Source: Streptomyces novaecaesareae | Lineage (GTDB): Bacteria > Actinomycetota > Actinomycetes > Streptomycetales > Streptomycetaceae | Reading direction: 5' to 3' | DNA: 64,000 nucleotides | Assembly: GCF_000716875.1 (NCBI RefSeq) | Contig: NZ_JNWQ01000011.1 | Span: forward strand, 42,970 to 106,969 | In this document: positions 43,881 through 51,983 of the stretch, one piece after another | Position numbering within the stretch: position 1 is the first letter of the stretch | Layout: every line of letters starts with the position of its first letter | The notes under the pieces: generated by a model | The model's database searches: none | Seen by the model: the letters and a program-made list of their open reading frames with translations, nothing else | Told to the model about the DNA's origin: nothing | Position numbers and translations under genes: made by a program

Positions 43881-44180
43881 GGCGGACCTTCGCGGAGAAC
43901 AGACGACGGTGTACTGCGGGGGCAGGCTATCGCCGTCGCCCGGACAGTGGCGGCGGATCAGGAGTACTACGCTCGATCGGGTTGATCGGTGCGGGGGCTG
44001 TTCCACGGCCCCGGGCGAAGACCGGGTTGGCGGACCGCAGCAGGTACTCGCGCAGGTGCGGGAGGAGTATCCACCCGGTGGCTTATGGGGCAGCCGGGTG
44101 GGGGACCGGTCGCTGCGCGAGCTTGCCAGCTCCGCCACCTTACGCAGCGTGATCGCTTTCTGACCCTGAGGCGATATCTG

Positions 44181-44210
44181 CATTACGCGCATGATATTCT
44201 GCGCGTAATG
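44181..44210. promoter_or_regulatory. Inverted repeat overlapping the start of the nucleotidyltransferase gene
   Basis: CATTACGCGC (44181-44190) and GCGCGTAATG (44201-44210) are perfect inverted arms around a 10-bp AT-rich spacer. The right arm ends with the ATG start. This is a likely operator for autoregulation by the HTH part. The rest of the 327-base gap (43881-44207) holds no supported gene. Confidence 0.75.
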
Positions 44211-44804
44211 AAGTCTTCTGCACCCTCTCTGCTCCCCCTGTTCCGGTCTCAGCTACAGGGGGACCTCTTGGCGCTCACTCTGCTAAGTCCGGAGCGCAGT
44301 TGGACGCTCATCGAACTGGCCAGGGCGCTGGACGTCTCGCACACGGCGGTGCTCAGAGAGGTGGACAGGCTGATCGGCGCTGAGATCCTCGCAGGGAAGC
44401 GGCTCGGCCGCACCCGGATCATCAGTGCTCGAACGGACACCCTGCTGTATCGACCGCTGTGCGACCTGCTGCTCGTGACATACGGGCCAGTGCCTCGACT
44501 CACGGTGATCCTCTCGACTCTCGACGGAGTCGAGGAGGCGTACATCTACGGTTCGTGGGCGGCCCGTTACGAGGGGGAGCCCGGTCCGATCCCAGGAGAT
44601 GTCGATGTCCTGGTCGTCGGGCAGCCCGACCCGGACGAGCTTTTCGACGTCGCCGAGCAGGCGTCGCGAGAGCTGCACCGGGAGGTCAACGTCCACCGCA
44701 TCTCCCCGCTGGCCTGGGCCTCGGAGAGCGCCGAACCGTTCCTCACCTCGGTCCGCGAGCGACCGCTGGTCCGCCTAACGCTGCACAAGGAGAATGGCGC
44801 GTGA
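44208..44804 (+). CDS. Winged-HTH/MNT nucleotidyltransferase (antitoxin-like)
   Basis: 198 residues from ATG 44208. Residues 10-85 are a winged helix (SWTLIELARALDVSHTAVLR and EVDRLIGAEILAGKRLGRTR). Residues 100-195 hold a minimal nucleotidyltransferase: EEAYIYGSWAARYEGEPGPI then GDVDVLVVGQPD, i.e. GS-W-A...D-x-D. MNT proteins paired with HEPN partners act as antitoxins by nucleotidylating the HEPN ribonuclease (known for MntA/HepT). The HEPN gene overlaps its stop as GTGA. The inverted repeat over the start codon fits autorepression. Confidence 0.9.
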   Translation: MKSSAPSLLPLFRSQLQGDLLALTLLSPERSWTLIELARALDVSHTAVLREVDRLIGAEILAGKRLGRTRIISARTDTLLYRPLCDLLLVTYGPVPRLTVILSTLDGVEEAYIYGSWAARYEGEPGPIPGDVDVLVVGQPDPDELFDVAEQASRELHREVNVHRISPLAWASESAEPFLTSVRERPLVRLTLHKENGA

Positions 44805-45193
44805 ACCGCTGGGAACAGGGCCGTGCGACCGTTGACGACCTGATCCAACGACGTGAGGTCGAGAGGGTGCCGGCGTCTGCGGGGCATGCCCAGGCGGAGT
44901 TGGCTCAGGCACGGCAGCACCTGGCCTCTGCGAAGCTGCTCCTCGACGCCGACCCGGTCGGCGCGTACAGCCTCGCGTACGACGCCGCGCGCAAGGCGCT
45001 TGCGGCGGTCTTGATGAACCAGGGTCTCCGTGCCACGAGCAGGGGTGGCCATGTCGCCGTGTACGAGACGGTGAAGGCGCAGCTCGACCCGCCGTTGGGC
45101 GGAGTCCTGCGACCGTTCAGCCGCATGCGGATCCGCCGCAACGAGAGCGAGTACCGGTCTGCCGAAGCCCCGGCCATCACCCCCGAAGGGTGA
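44801..45193 (+). CDS. HEPN-domain protein (toxin-like), C-terminus cut by an apparent frameshift
   Basis: 130 residues from GTG 44801 (AAGGAG upstream), translationally coupled to the nucleotidyltransferase gene. Four-helix HEPN body with AQARQHLASAKLLLDADPVG, YSLAYDAARKALAAVLM and MRIRRNESEYRSAE, the last carrying the Arg-x4-6 polar/Tyr motif of HEPN ribonucleases. The frame ends at TGA 45191-45193 after AITPEG, while the next frame from 45190 continues VSGDLPKAQAIIDLAEKAMP and ends at 45267, exactly as the usual C-terminal helix would. A missing G in the GGG run at 45188-45190 explains it. Mutation or base error cannot be told apart. Confidence 0.85.
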   Translation: MNRWEQGRATVDDLIQRREVERVPASAGHAQAELAQARQHLASAKLLLDADPVGAYSLAYDAARKALAAVLMNQGLRATSRGGHVAVYETVKAQLDPPLGGVLRPFSRMRIRRNESEYRSAEAPAITPEG

Positions 45194-45267
45194 GCGGCGA
45201 TCTGCCGAAGGCACAGGCGATCATCGATCTTGCCGAGAAGGCGATGCCGCACATGAGCCGCTACTGA
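45190..45267 (+). pseudogene. Out-of-frame C-terminal part of the HEPN gene
   Basis: 26 codons (VSGDLPKAQAIIDLAEKAMP, then HMSRY and TGA at 45265-45267) that restore the standard HEPN C-terminal helix if one base is added before 45190. Confidence 0.75.
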
Positions 45268-45331
45268 TCCTTGGGTGCGGCCTGCCCCGATGACCAGGGC
45301 TCACGACGACCGCTCCCGTAGGGTCGGAGCC

Positions 45332-46219
45332 ATGCGTCTGAGCACAGTGATCCTCCCCATCCACCGGTGGGGCGAGGGACAGAAGATCTGGCGGCGGGCC
45401 GAGGAACTCGGGTTCCATGCCGCGTACACGTATGACCACCTGTCGTGGCGGTCGTTCCGGGATGAGCCGTGGTTCGGGGCGATCCCCACGCTGACGGCCG
45501 CCGCGACGGCGACCGAGCGGATGCGGCTGGGCACGCTCGTAACGTCGCCGAACTTCCGGCACCCGGTGACGCTGGCGAAGGAGCTGATCACCCTGGACGA
45601 CGTGTCCGGCGGGCGGCTCACGCTGGGCATCGGGGCCGGCGGGATCGGGTTCGACGCGACCGCGATGGGCCAGGAGGCGTGGTCGCCGAAGGAGCGGGCG
45701 GACCGGTTCGGGGAGTTCCTGCCGCTGCTGGACGAGCTGCTGCGCCAGGACGCCACCACACGTGAGGGCACGTACTACTCGGCGGTCGAGGCGCGGAACA
45801 TCCCGGGCTGCGTGCAGAGCCCGCGGGTGCCGTTCTACGTGGCCGCCGCCGGCCCGCGCGGGATGAGGCTGGCCGCGGAGTACGGGCAGGGCTGGGTCAC
45901 GTACGGGGACCCGAAGGGCCCCGCGGACGTGCCGGTGGAGCAGGCGCCCGAGGTGATCGCGCAGCAGATCGTGAAGCTCACCGCGGCCTGCGAGGCGAAG
46001 GGCCGGGACGTGGCCACGCTGGAGAAGATGCTGCTCCAGGGCTCGACCGCGGAGAAGCCGCTGCAGTCGGTGGACGCGTTCGTGGACTGGGCGGGCACCT
46101 ACCGGGAGCTGGGCATCACCGAGTTGGTCGTCCACTGGCCGGTGCCGGACTCGATCTTCGAGAACGATCTCGCGGTGTTCGAGCGGATCGCCACCGAGGG
46201 CCTGGCCCAGCTGGGCTGA
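45332..46219 (+). CDS. LLM-class (F420/flavin-dependent) oxidoreductase, intact copy
   Basis: 295 residues, full family length. TIM-barrel luciferase-like motifs: FHAAYTYDHLSWRSFRDEPW, LRLGTLVTS-type (here MRLGTLVTSPNFRHPVTLA), LDDVSGGRLTLGIGAGG and PFYVAAAGPRGMRLAAEYGQ. In actinobacteria such proteins commonly use coenzyme F420. The promoter-proximal sequence and first 72 codons are duplicated at 42181. It ends 10 bp before an 11-bp-stem terminator. The substrate is not evident. Confidence 0.92.
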   Translation: MRLSTVILPIHRWGEGQKIWRRAEELGFHAAYTYDHLSWRSFRDEPWFGAIPTLTAAATATERMRLGTLVTSPNFRHPVTLAKELITLDDVSGGRLTLGIGAGGIGFDATAMGQEAWSPKERADRFGEFLPLLDELLRQDATTREGTYYSAVEARNIPGCVQSPRVPFYVAAAGPRGMRLAAEYGQGWVTYGDPKGPADVPVEQAPEVIAQQIVKLTAACEAKGRDVATLEKMLLQGSTAEKPLQSVDAFVDWAGTYRELGITELVVHWPVPDSIFENDLAVFERIATEGLAQLG

Positions 46220-46229
46220 TCCGCTTCTT

Positions 46230-46259
46230 CCCCCGCCGGTGCGGCTCGACCGGCGGGGG
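46230..46259. terminator. Terminator of the oxidoreductase gene
   Basis: CCCCCGCCGGT (46230-46240) pairs perfectly with ACCGGCGGGGG (46249-46259), 8-base loop, right after the stop at 46219. Confidence 0.85.
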
Positions 46260-46334
46260 CCCGACGGTGCGAGGCGCTAGTCTGTCCGCCGCACCGTCAA
46301 TCTGATCATGCGTTACAACGGGGGTTCTTTCGTC

Positions 46335-46931
46335 ATGCGTGTTTCCAGGAGACTGCTCGCCACCGCTCTGGTCGCCACCGCCGCGTTCGCGCTCGCGGCC
46401 TGCGGCCCGGACAACTCGTCGGACCAGGGCGCGGGGAGCGGGTCGAGCACCGCGACCGCCGCCCCGACGGGCGCCGCGCCCACCGCCGCCCCGGCCGGCA
46501 CCGGGAAGCCCGCGCCGACCGGCAAGCCCGCGCCGAGCGGCACCTCGGCCGCCTCCGGCGAGCCCGAGGGCTTCTGCACCCACGAGCCGCTGCCCGCCGG
46601 GCAGAAGTGGATCTACCCGGTGAAGGGCACCAGCGCGACCGCCCTGGTCTACAAGGAGACCAAGGACGTCTGCGGGGTCGACGACGTCGGCTTCGACCCG
46701 GTGGGCGCCGACAAGACCGCCCCCTTCGCGCCCACCGCCAAGGGCCACCTGAGCTCGGTGCTGGCCGCGCCGAAGGACGTCAACCTGACGGACCTGGTGA
46801 AGCACGTCAACGAGTGCATCGCCACGCCGCACAACGAGAAGGGCTCGTACCCATGCTCGGCCGGTGACTACAAGGTGGCGATCGACGCCTCCGGCAAGGT
46901 CACCGAGCTGTGGGAGCGCGCGCACAGCTGA
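46335..46931 (+). CDS. Lipoprotein of unknown function
   Basis: 198 residues from ATG 46335 (ATG 46308 is possible but leaves an odd leader). Signal peptide with lipobox LAAC at residue ~22, a 50-residue Pro/Ala/Thr/Gly linker, then a ~120-residue domain with four Cys (EGFCTHEPL, KDVCGVDDV, NECIATPH, YPCSAGDY), probably two disulfides. Family not recognised. It stands alone between two strong hairpins. Confidence 0.8.
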   Translation: MRVSRRLLATALVATAAFALAACGPDNSSDQGAGSGSSTATAAPTGAAPTAAPAGTGKPAPTGKPAPSGTSAASGEPEGFCTHEPLPAGQKWIYPVKGTSATALVYKETKDVCGVDDVGFDPVGADKTAPFAPTAKGHLSSVLAAPKDVNLTDLVKHVNECIATPHNEKGSYPCSAGDYKVAIDASGKVTELWERAHS

Positions 46932-46943
46932 TCCGCCGCGGCC

Positions 46944-47003
46944 GCGGTACGACGTCCGGGCTCCGCCGACCCCTAGGGGGGAGGAGCCCGGACGTCATAC
47001 CGC
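46944..47003. terminator. Long hairpin terminator after the lipoprotein gene
   Basis: Arms of 21 bp (46944-46964 with 46983-47003) pair with a single mismatch around an 18-base loop containing CCCCTAGGGGGG. Confidence 0.88.
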
Positions 47004-47068
47004 AGCAGCAGGGGCCCTCGTCATTCCAGCTCATGACCCGTGCCGGGCAAGGCCGTTACCTTGAGGGC

Positions 47069-48058
47069 GTGTCCACAGCTGTCATCACGACGGACGGCCT
47101 CACCAAGAGGTTCCCCCGGGTCACCGCCCTCGACCAGCTCACCGTCGAGGTGCGGCCCGGGGTGGTCGGGCTGGTCGGGTCCAACGGCGCCGGCAAGTCC
47201 ACCCTGATCAAGATCCTGCTCGGGCTCGCCCCGGCGACCTCCGGCCGCGGCGAAGTCCTCGGCCTGGACATCGCCACCCGGGGCTCCGAGATCCGCGAGC
47301 GGGTCGGCTACATGCCCGAGCACGACTGCCTGCCACCGGACGTCTCCGCCACCGAGTTCGTGGTGCACATGGCCCGGATGGCGGGCCTGCCCGCCACCGC
47401 CGCCCGTGAGCGCACCGCGGACACCCTGCGGCACGTCGGCCTCTACGAGGAGCGGTACCGGCCGATGGGCGGGTACTCGACCGGCATGAAGCAGCGCGTC
47501 AAGCTCGCCCAAGCACTGGTCCACGACCCGAAGTTGGTGCTGCTGGACGAGCCGACCAACGGCCTCGACCCGGCCGGCCGGGACGAGATGCTGGCACTGA
47601 TCCGCCGGGTGCACTCCGACTTCGGCATCTCGGTGCTGGTCACCACCCACCTGCTCGGCGAGCTGGAGCGCACCTGCGACCACCTGGTCGTCATCGACGG
47701 CGGCAAGCTGCTGCGCTCCTCCTCCACCGCCTCCTTCACCGAGGCGACGGCCGTCCTCGCGGTCGAGGTCACCGACTTCCCGGACGACCACGGCCGCGAA
47801 CCCGGTGCGATCGGCTCCGAACCCGGCACGGCGGTCCGCGAGCGCCTCGCCGCGGCCGGCGTCGAAGCCCAGCCCGAGGGCTCGCACCTGCTGCTGGTCC
47901 GGCTCGCGGACGAGTCGACGTACGACACCATCCGCGACACCGTGGCCGGGCTGGGCCTCGGCCTGGTCCGGCTGGAACAGCGCCGGCACCGGGTCGCCGA
48001 GCTCTTCACCGACGACCAGGACAGCAGGGGAGGGACGGACGATGTCGCTGCCTCCTGA
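47069..48058 (+). CDS. ABC-2 type exporter ATPase (first pair)
   Basis: 329 residues from GTG 47069. Walker A GSNGAGKST (GLVGSNGAGKSTLIKILLGL), signature YSTGMKQRVKLAQALVHD, Walker B LVLLDEPTNGLDPAGRD and H-loop TTHLLGE. A C-terminal extension of ~90 residues is typical of the NatA/CcmA-like group. The permease start lies inside the 3' end (17-bp overlap). With the second ATPase/permease pair downstream it suggests one larger exporter or two related ones. Confidence 0.93.
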   Translation: MSTAVITTDGLTKRFPRVTALDQLTVEVRPGVVGLVGSNGAGKSTLIKILLGLAPATSGRGEVLGLDIATRGSEIRERVGYMPEHDCLPPDVSATEFVVHMARMAGLPATAARERTADTLRHVGLYEERYRPMGGYSTGMKQRVKLAQALVHDPKLVLLDEPTNGLDPAGRDEMLALIRRVHSDFGISVLVTTHLLGELERTCDHLVVIDGGKLLRSSSTASFTEATAVLAVEVTDFPDDHGREPGAIGSEPGTAVRERLAAAGVEAQPEGSHLLLVRLADESTYDTIRDTVAGLGLGLVRLEQRRHRVAELFTDDQDSRGGTDDVAAS

Positions 48059-48941
48059 GACCAGGCCCGCCGACACCGGCGTCATCCACGACATCGGCTA
48101 CCGCGGCTACACCGGCCCCCGGCTCGGCCGCGCGTACGCGACCCGCTCGCTCTTCACCCAGAGCCTGCGCGCCGCGTACGGCCTCGGCCGCTCCGGCAAG
48201 TCGAAGGTGCTGCCGTTCCTGGTGCTGGGCGTGGTCACCGTGCCCGCCATGATCTTCGTGGCGGTCGCGATCGCCATGAAGCGCGAGGAGCTGCCGGTCG
48301 AGTACCCGGGCTACCTCTCCAGCCTCAGCCTGGTGGTCTCGGTCTTCCTCGCCTCCCAGGCGCCGGTGCTGCTCTCCCGGGACCTGCGGTACCAGACCGT
48401 GCCGCTCTACTTCTCCCGCCCGATCACCCGCACCGACTACGTCCGGGCCAAGTTCGCCGCCATGGTCTGCGCCCAACTGCTGCTGATGGCGGCCCCGTTG
48501 CTGGTGCTGTACGCCGGTGCGCTGCTCGGCGGGATGGACTTCTCGCACAACACCGGGCAGTTCCTGTACGGCCTCGCGGCGGCCGTGCTGTACGCCGTGG
48601 TGCCGACCTCGGTGGCGCTGGTGATCGCGGCCACCACCCCGCGCCGGGGCTTCGGGGTGGCCGCCATCATGGGCTACCTGGCGGTCAGCGCCGCGGTGGC
48701 CACCGTCGCGGTGGGCATCAGCAACCCGAGCACGTCGGGCTCCGACACCGCCCAGTGGACCTCGCTGATCTCGCCCACCGACCTGGTGGAGTCCCTGGTC
48801 AACGAGCTGTTCGAGCTCGGCAACGGGCTCGACCGCCGGCACGCGCCGGGCGGCCTCGGCCTGGCGGTGTTCGCGCTCGTCGCGGTGGCCATGGTGGTCG
48901 GCTCGTACCGGCTGCTGCTGAGCCGCTACAAGAAGGTTTGA
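48042..48941 (+). CDS. ABC-2 type permease (first pair)
   Basis: 299 residues from ATG 48042 (GGGGAGGG upstream). A cytoplasmic N-terminus containing IGYRGYTGPRLGRAYATRSL, then six membrane segments starting LPFLVLGVVTVPAMIFVAVA. SLVVSVFLASQAPVLLSRDL and PLYFSRPITRTDYVRAKFAA match ABC-2 permeases of the ABC2_membrane group. Overlaps its ATPase gene; the next ATPase starts 11 bp downstream. Substrate unknown. Confidence 0.9.
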   Translation: MSLPPETRPADTGVIHDIGYRGYTGPRLGRAYATRSLFTQSLRAAYGLGRSGKSKVLPFLVLGVVTVPAMIFVAVAIAMKREELPVEYPGYLSSLSLVVSVFLASQAPVLLSRDLRYQTVPLYFSRPITRTDYVRAKFAAMVCAQLLLMAAPLLVLYAGALLGGMDFSHNTGQFLYGLAAAVLYAVVPTSVALVIAATTPRRGFGVAAIMGYLAVSAAVATVAVGISNPSTSGSDTAQWTSLISPTDLVESLVNELFELGNGLDRRHAPGGLGLAVFALVAVAMVVGSYRLLLSRYKKV

Positions 48942-48952
48942 GAGAGGGCGGC

Positions 48953-49870
48953 ATGGCCACCATCAGCATCGACAAGGTCTCCCGCTGGTTCGGGAACGTG
49001 GTCGCGGTCAACGACGTCACCATGGCCATCGGCCCCGGCATCACCGGCCTGCTCGGGCCCAACGGCGCGGGCAAGTCCACCCTCATCCACATGATGAGCG
49101 GCTTCCTCGCCCCCTCCAGCGGCACGGTCACCCTGGACGGCGCGCCGATCTGGCGCAACCAGCAGGTGTACCGGCAGATCGGCCTGGTCCCCGAGCGGGA
49201 GTCGATGTACGACTACCTGACCGGCTGGGAGTTCGTGCTCGCCAACGCCGAACTGCACGGCCTGCCCCAGCCGGGCGCCGCCGCCCGCCGGGCGCTGGAC
49301 CTGGTGGAGATGGCGTACGCCAAGGACCGTCGCACCGGGACGTACTCCAAGGGCATGAAGCAGCGGGTCAAGATGGCCTCCGCCCTGGTCCACGACCCCG
49401 CCGTGCTGCTGCTGGACGAGCCCTTCAACGGCATGGACCCGCGCCAGCGGCTCCAGCTGATGGAGCTGCTGCGCCGCTTCGGCGCGGACGGCCGCACCGT
49501 GCTGTTCTCCTCCCACATCCTGGAGGAGGTCGAGCAACTGGCCCGGCACATCGAGGTCGTGGTGGCCGGCCGGCACGCCGCCTCCGGCGACTTCCGCCGG
49601 ATCCGCCGGCTGATGACCGACCGCCCGCACCGCTACCTGGTCCGCTCCAGCGACGACCGCCGGCTCGCCGCCGCGCTGATCGCCGACGGCTCCACCACCG
49701 GCATCGAGGTGGACGAGCGGGAGCGGGCGCTGCGGATCGAGGCGGTGAACTTCCAGGGCTTCACCACCCTGCTGCCCAGGGTCGCCCGGGAGGCCGGCAT
49801 CCGGCTGTACACCGTCTCCCCGGCCGACGAGTCGCTGGAGAGCGTCTTCTCGTACCTGGTCTCCGCGTGA
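48953..49870 (+). CDS. ABC-2 type exporter ATPase (second pair)
   Basis: 305 residues. Walker A GPNGAGKST, Q-loop IGLVPERESMYDYL, signature YSKGMKQRVKMASALVHD, Walker B VLLLDEPFNGMDPRQR and SSHILEE. Shares KGMKQRVK/ALVHDP wording with the first ATPase, so the two probably arose by duplication. C-terminal ~90 residues bind the permease. GAGAGAGG lies upstream of ATG 48953. Confidence 0.93.
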   Translation: MATISIDKVSRWFGNVVAVNDVTMAIGPGITGLLGPNGAGKSTLIHMMSGFLAPSSGTVTLDGAPIWRNQQVYRQIGLVPERESMYDYLTGWEFVLANAELHGLPQPGAAARRALDLVEMAYAKDRRTGTYSKGMKQRVKMASALVHDPAVLLLDEPFNGMDPRQRLQLMELLRRFGADGRTVLFSSHILEEVEQLARHIEVVVAGRHAASGDFRRIRRLMTDRPHRYLVRSSDDRRLAAALIADGSTTGIEVDERERALRIEAVNFQGFTTLLPRVAREAGIRLYTVSPADESLESVFSYLVSA

Positions 49871-49922
49871 TCCCCGACCTGATCCACGTCACCAACCGGA
49901 CCCAGGAAAGGGCCGACCGTCC

Positions 49923-50639
49923 ATGAACCCCACCGTCGCCAGGCTGACCTTGCGCGGGCTGCTGGGCCGCCGCCGCGGCCTGCTGCTCCTGGTGGTCCCC
50001 GCGCTGCTGCTGCTCGTCTCCGCCATCGCGAGCGGGTCGAGCGCCGACGCGCACGGCCTGACCGTCAAGATCCTCGGCCAGCTCGGCCTCGGCACCCTGG
50101 TCCCGCTGCTCGGCCTGGTGGTCGGCACCGGGGTCATCGCCACCGAGATCGACGACGGCTCGATCGTCTACCTGCTCGCCAAGCCGCTGCCGCGGTGGCG
50201 GATCATCACCACCAAGCTGGCCGTCGCGACCGGCGTCACCTGGCTGTTCTCGGTCGTCCCGACGCTGCTGTCCGGGCTGCTGCTGTACGGCACCCGGGAC
50301 GGCGTGGTGCTCGGCTACACCGTGGCGGTGCTGGTCGCCGGGGCCGCGTACAGCGCGCTGTTCCTGCTGCTCGGCGTGGCCACCCGGCACGCGGTGGTGG
50401 CCGGGCTGGGGTACGCCCTGATCTGGGAGTCGGTGGTCGGCAACTTCGTCGAGGGCGCCCGGACGCTGAGCGTCCAGCAGTGGGGCAAGGCGGTGGCCGA
50501 GGCGGTCGCCGGGGACACCGCGATCGGCGCCGACGTCTCCTTCGGGGCGGCCGTCCCGCTGCTGCTGGTGGTCACCGTCGGGGCGACGGTGCTCGCCTCG
50601 GTGAAGCTGGCCGGGCTGACCCTGGCCGGCGAGGAGTGA
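49923..50639 (+). CDS. ABC-2 type permease (second pair)
   Basis: 238 residues with six membrane segments (LLLLVVPALLLLVSAIA first). GTGVIATEIDDGSIVYLLAK and PLPRWRIITTKLAV form the typical coupling stretch of ABC-2 permeases. AGGAAAG precedes the ATG. Last gene of the four-gene ABC unit; the convergent MFS gene stops 43 bp downstream. Substrate unknown. Confidence 0.9.
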   Translation: MNPTVARLTLRGLLGRRRGLLLLVVPALLLLVSAIASGSSADAHGLTVKILGQLGLGTLVPLLGLVVGTGVIATEIDDGSIVYLLAKPLPRWRIITTKLAVATGVTWLFSVVPTLLSGLLLYGTRDGVVLGYTVAVLVAGAAYSALFLLLGVATRHAVVAGLGYALIWESVVGNFVEGARTLSVQQWGKAVAEAVAGDTAIGADVSFGAAVPLLLVVTVGATVLASVKLAGLTLAGEE

Positions 50640-50681
50640 GCCGTACGGCGCCCGACGGATCGCAGCGCCGTACCGGGGGAC

Positions 50682-51920
50682 TCAGAGCGTACGGTTGCGG
50701 CCCGCGCCCCAGCCGGCCGCGCCGACCACCAGGACCAGCACCAGCATCAGCATCAGGGTGGCGTCCCAACCGCCGGTGAGCTGGTGCAGCGCGCCGGCGC
50801 CGACCGGCCCGGCCGCCGCGACCAGGTAGCCGATCGCCTGCGACATCCCGCCCAGCTGGGCGGCGCCGGCCGCGCTGCCGCTGCGCAGCACGATGAACGC
50901 CAGGCCCAGGCCCAGCGAACCGCCCTGGGCCACGCCGAGGACGGTCGCCGACACCCACGCGGCGGAGACCGGCGCCACCAGCAGCATCGCGATGCCGAGC
51001 CCGTTCAGCACGGCCATGGTCACCGCCAGGGCGCGCTGGCTGGTCATCCGGCCGGCCAGCAGCGGCACCAGGAAGGCACCGGCCACCTGCACCAGGTTGG
51101 AGAAGGCGAAGACCAGTCCGGCCTGGCCGCGGTCCATGCCGTGGTCCGCCAGGATGGTCGGCAGCCAGGCCACCAGGGTGTAGACCAGCAGCGAGGAGAT
51201 CCCCATGAACAGGCTGATCTGCCAGGCCAGCGGGGACTTCCAGATGCCCTCGATCGGCTTGCCCGGCACGGCCGCCGCGGCCACCGCGCCCCGCTCCTGA
51301 CGGGCCCGCAGCACCTGCGGCAGCCAGGCCACCGCCGCGACCACGGCGAGCAGCGACCACGCGCCGAGCGAGGCCCGCCAGCCGCCGCCGAGCACGTGCT
51401 CCAGCGGGACGGAGGTGCCGGCCGCGAGGGTCGCGCCGACCAGCATGGTGGTCGAGTAGACGCCGGTCATGGTCGCCGCGCGGTCCGGGAACTCCCGCTT
51501 GACCAGGCCCGGCATCGACACGTTGAGCACCGCGATGGCCACGCCGATCACCACGCAGCCCCCGTACAGCGCGAACACCGAGGGCAGCACCCGCAGCAGC
51601 ACGCCCGCGCCCAGCACCAGCACCGCGCCCAGCACCACCCGCTCGGCGCCGAACCGGCGGGTCAGTCGGGGGGTGAGCGGGGCGCCGACGCCCTGGAACA
51701 GCACCGGCACGGTGGTGATCAGGCCGCTCGCGGTGGCGGAGAGGCCGAAGGTCCGCTGGATCTCGCCGACCATCGGGGAGATCGCGGCCAGGCAGGCGCG
51801 CATGTTCAGCGCGACCAGCACGATGCCGGTCAGCAGCAGGAGCGGATGGGCCAGCCGGGCGCGGACGGGGAGCGGGGCGGGCGTGGTGACAACCGGCTGC
51901 TGGGCACGGGTGACGGCCAT
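50682..51920 (-). CDS. MFS transporter, CynX/NimT-like
   Basis: 412 residues, 12 membrane helices. LVALNMRACLAAISPMVGEI and QRTFGLSATASGLITTVPVL near the N-terminus are the CynX/NimT (cyanate/2-nitroimidazole) subgroup signature, and GAPLTPRLTRRFGAERVV is the loop 2-3 motif. The GntR/FCD gene stops 63 bp upstream on the same strand, so the pair is likely cotranscribed and the regulator probably controls export. The substrate is not indicated. Confidence 0.92.
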   Translation of the reverse strand: MAVTRAQQPVVTTPAPLPVRARLAHPLLLLTGIVLVALNMRACLAAISPMVGEIQRTFGLSATASGLITTVPVLFQGVGAPLTPRLTRRFGAERVVLGAVLVLGAGVLLRVLPSVFALYGGCVVIGVAIAVLNVSMPGLVKREFPDRAATMTGVYSTTMLVGATLAAGTSVPLEHVLGGGWRASLGAWSLLAVVAAVAWLPQVLRARQERGAVAAAAVPGKPIEGIWKSPLAWQISLFMGISSLLVYTLVAWLPTILADHGMDRGQAGLVFAFSNLVQVAGAFLVPLLAGRMTSQRALAVTMAVLNGLGIAMLLVAPVSAAWVSATVLGVAQGGSLGLGLAFIVLRSGSAAGAAQLGGMSQAIGYLVAAAGPVGAGALHQLTGGWDATLMLMLVLVLVVGAAGWGAGRNRTL

Positions 51921-51983
51921 GGGTGTGCTGTTCTTTCCTGGATGTGCGTGGATGCGGGCGGGAGGGCGGAGGCTCGCGCCGTC

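Noticed and set aside
43990..44163. Frame ending GDRSLRELASSATLRSVIAF upstream of the nucleotidyltransferase gene
   Set aside because: The last ~40 residues look coding-like, perhaps a remnant, but there is no start or family match; not enough to call a gene.
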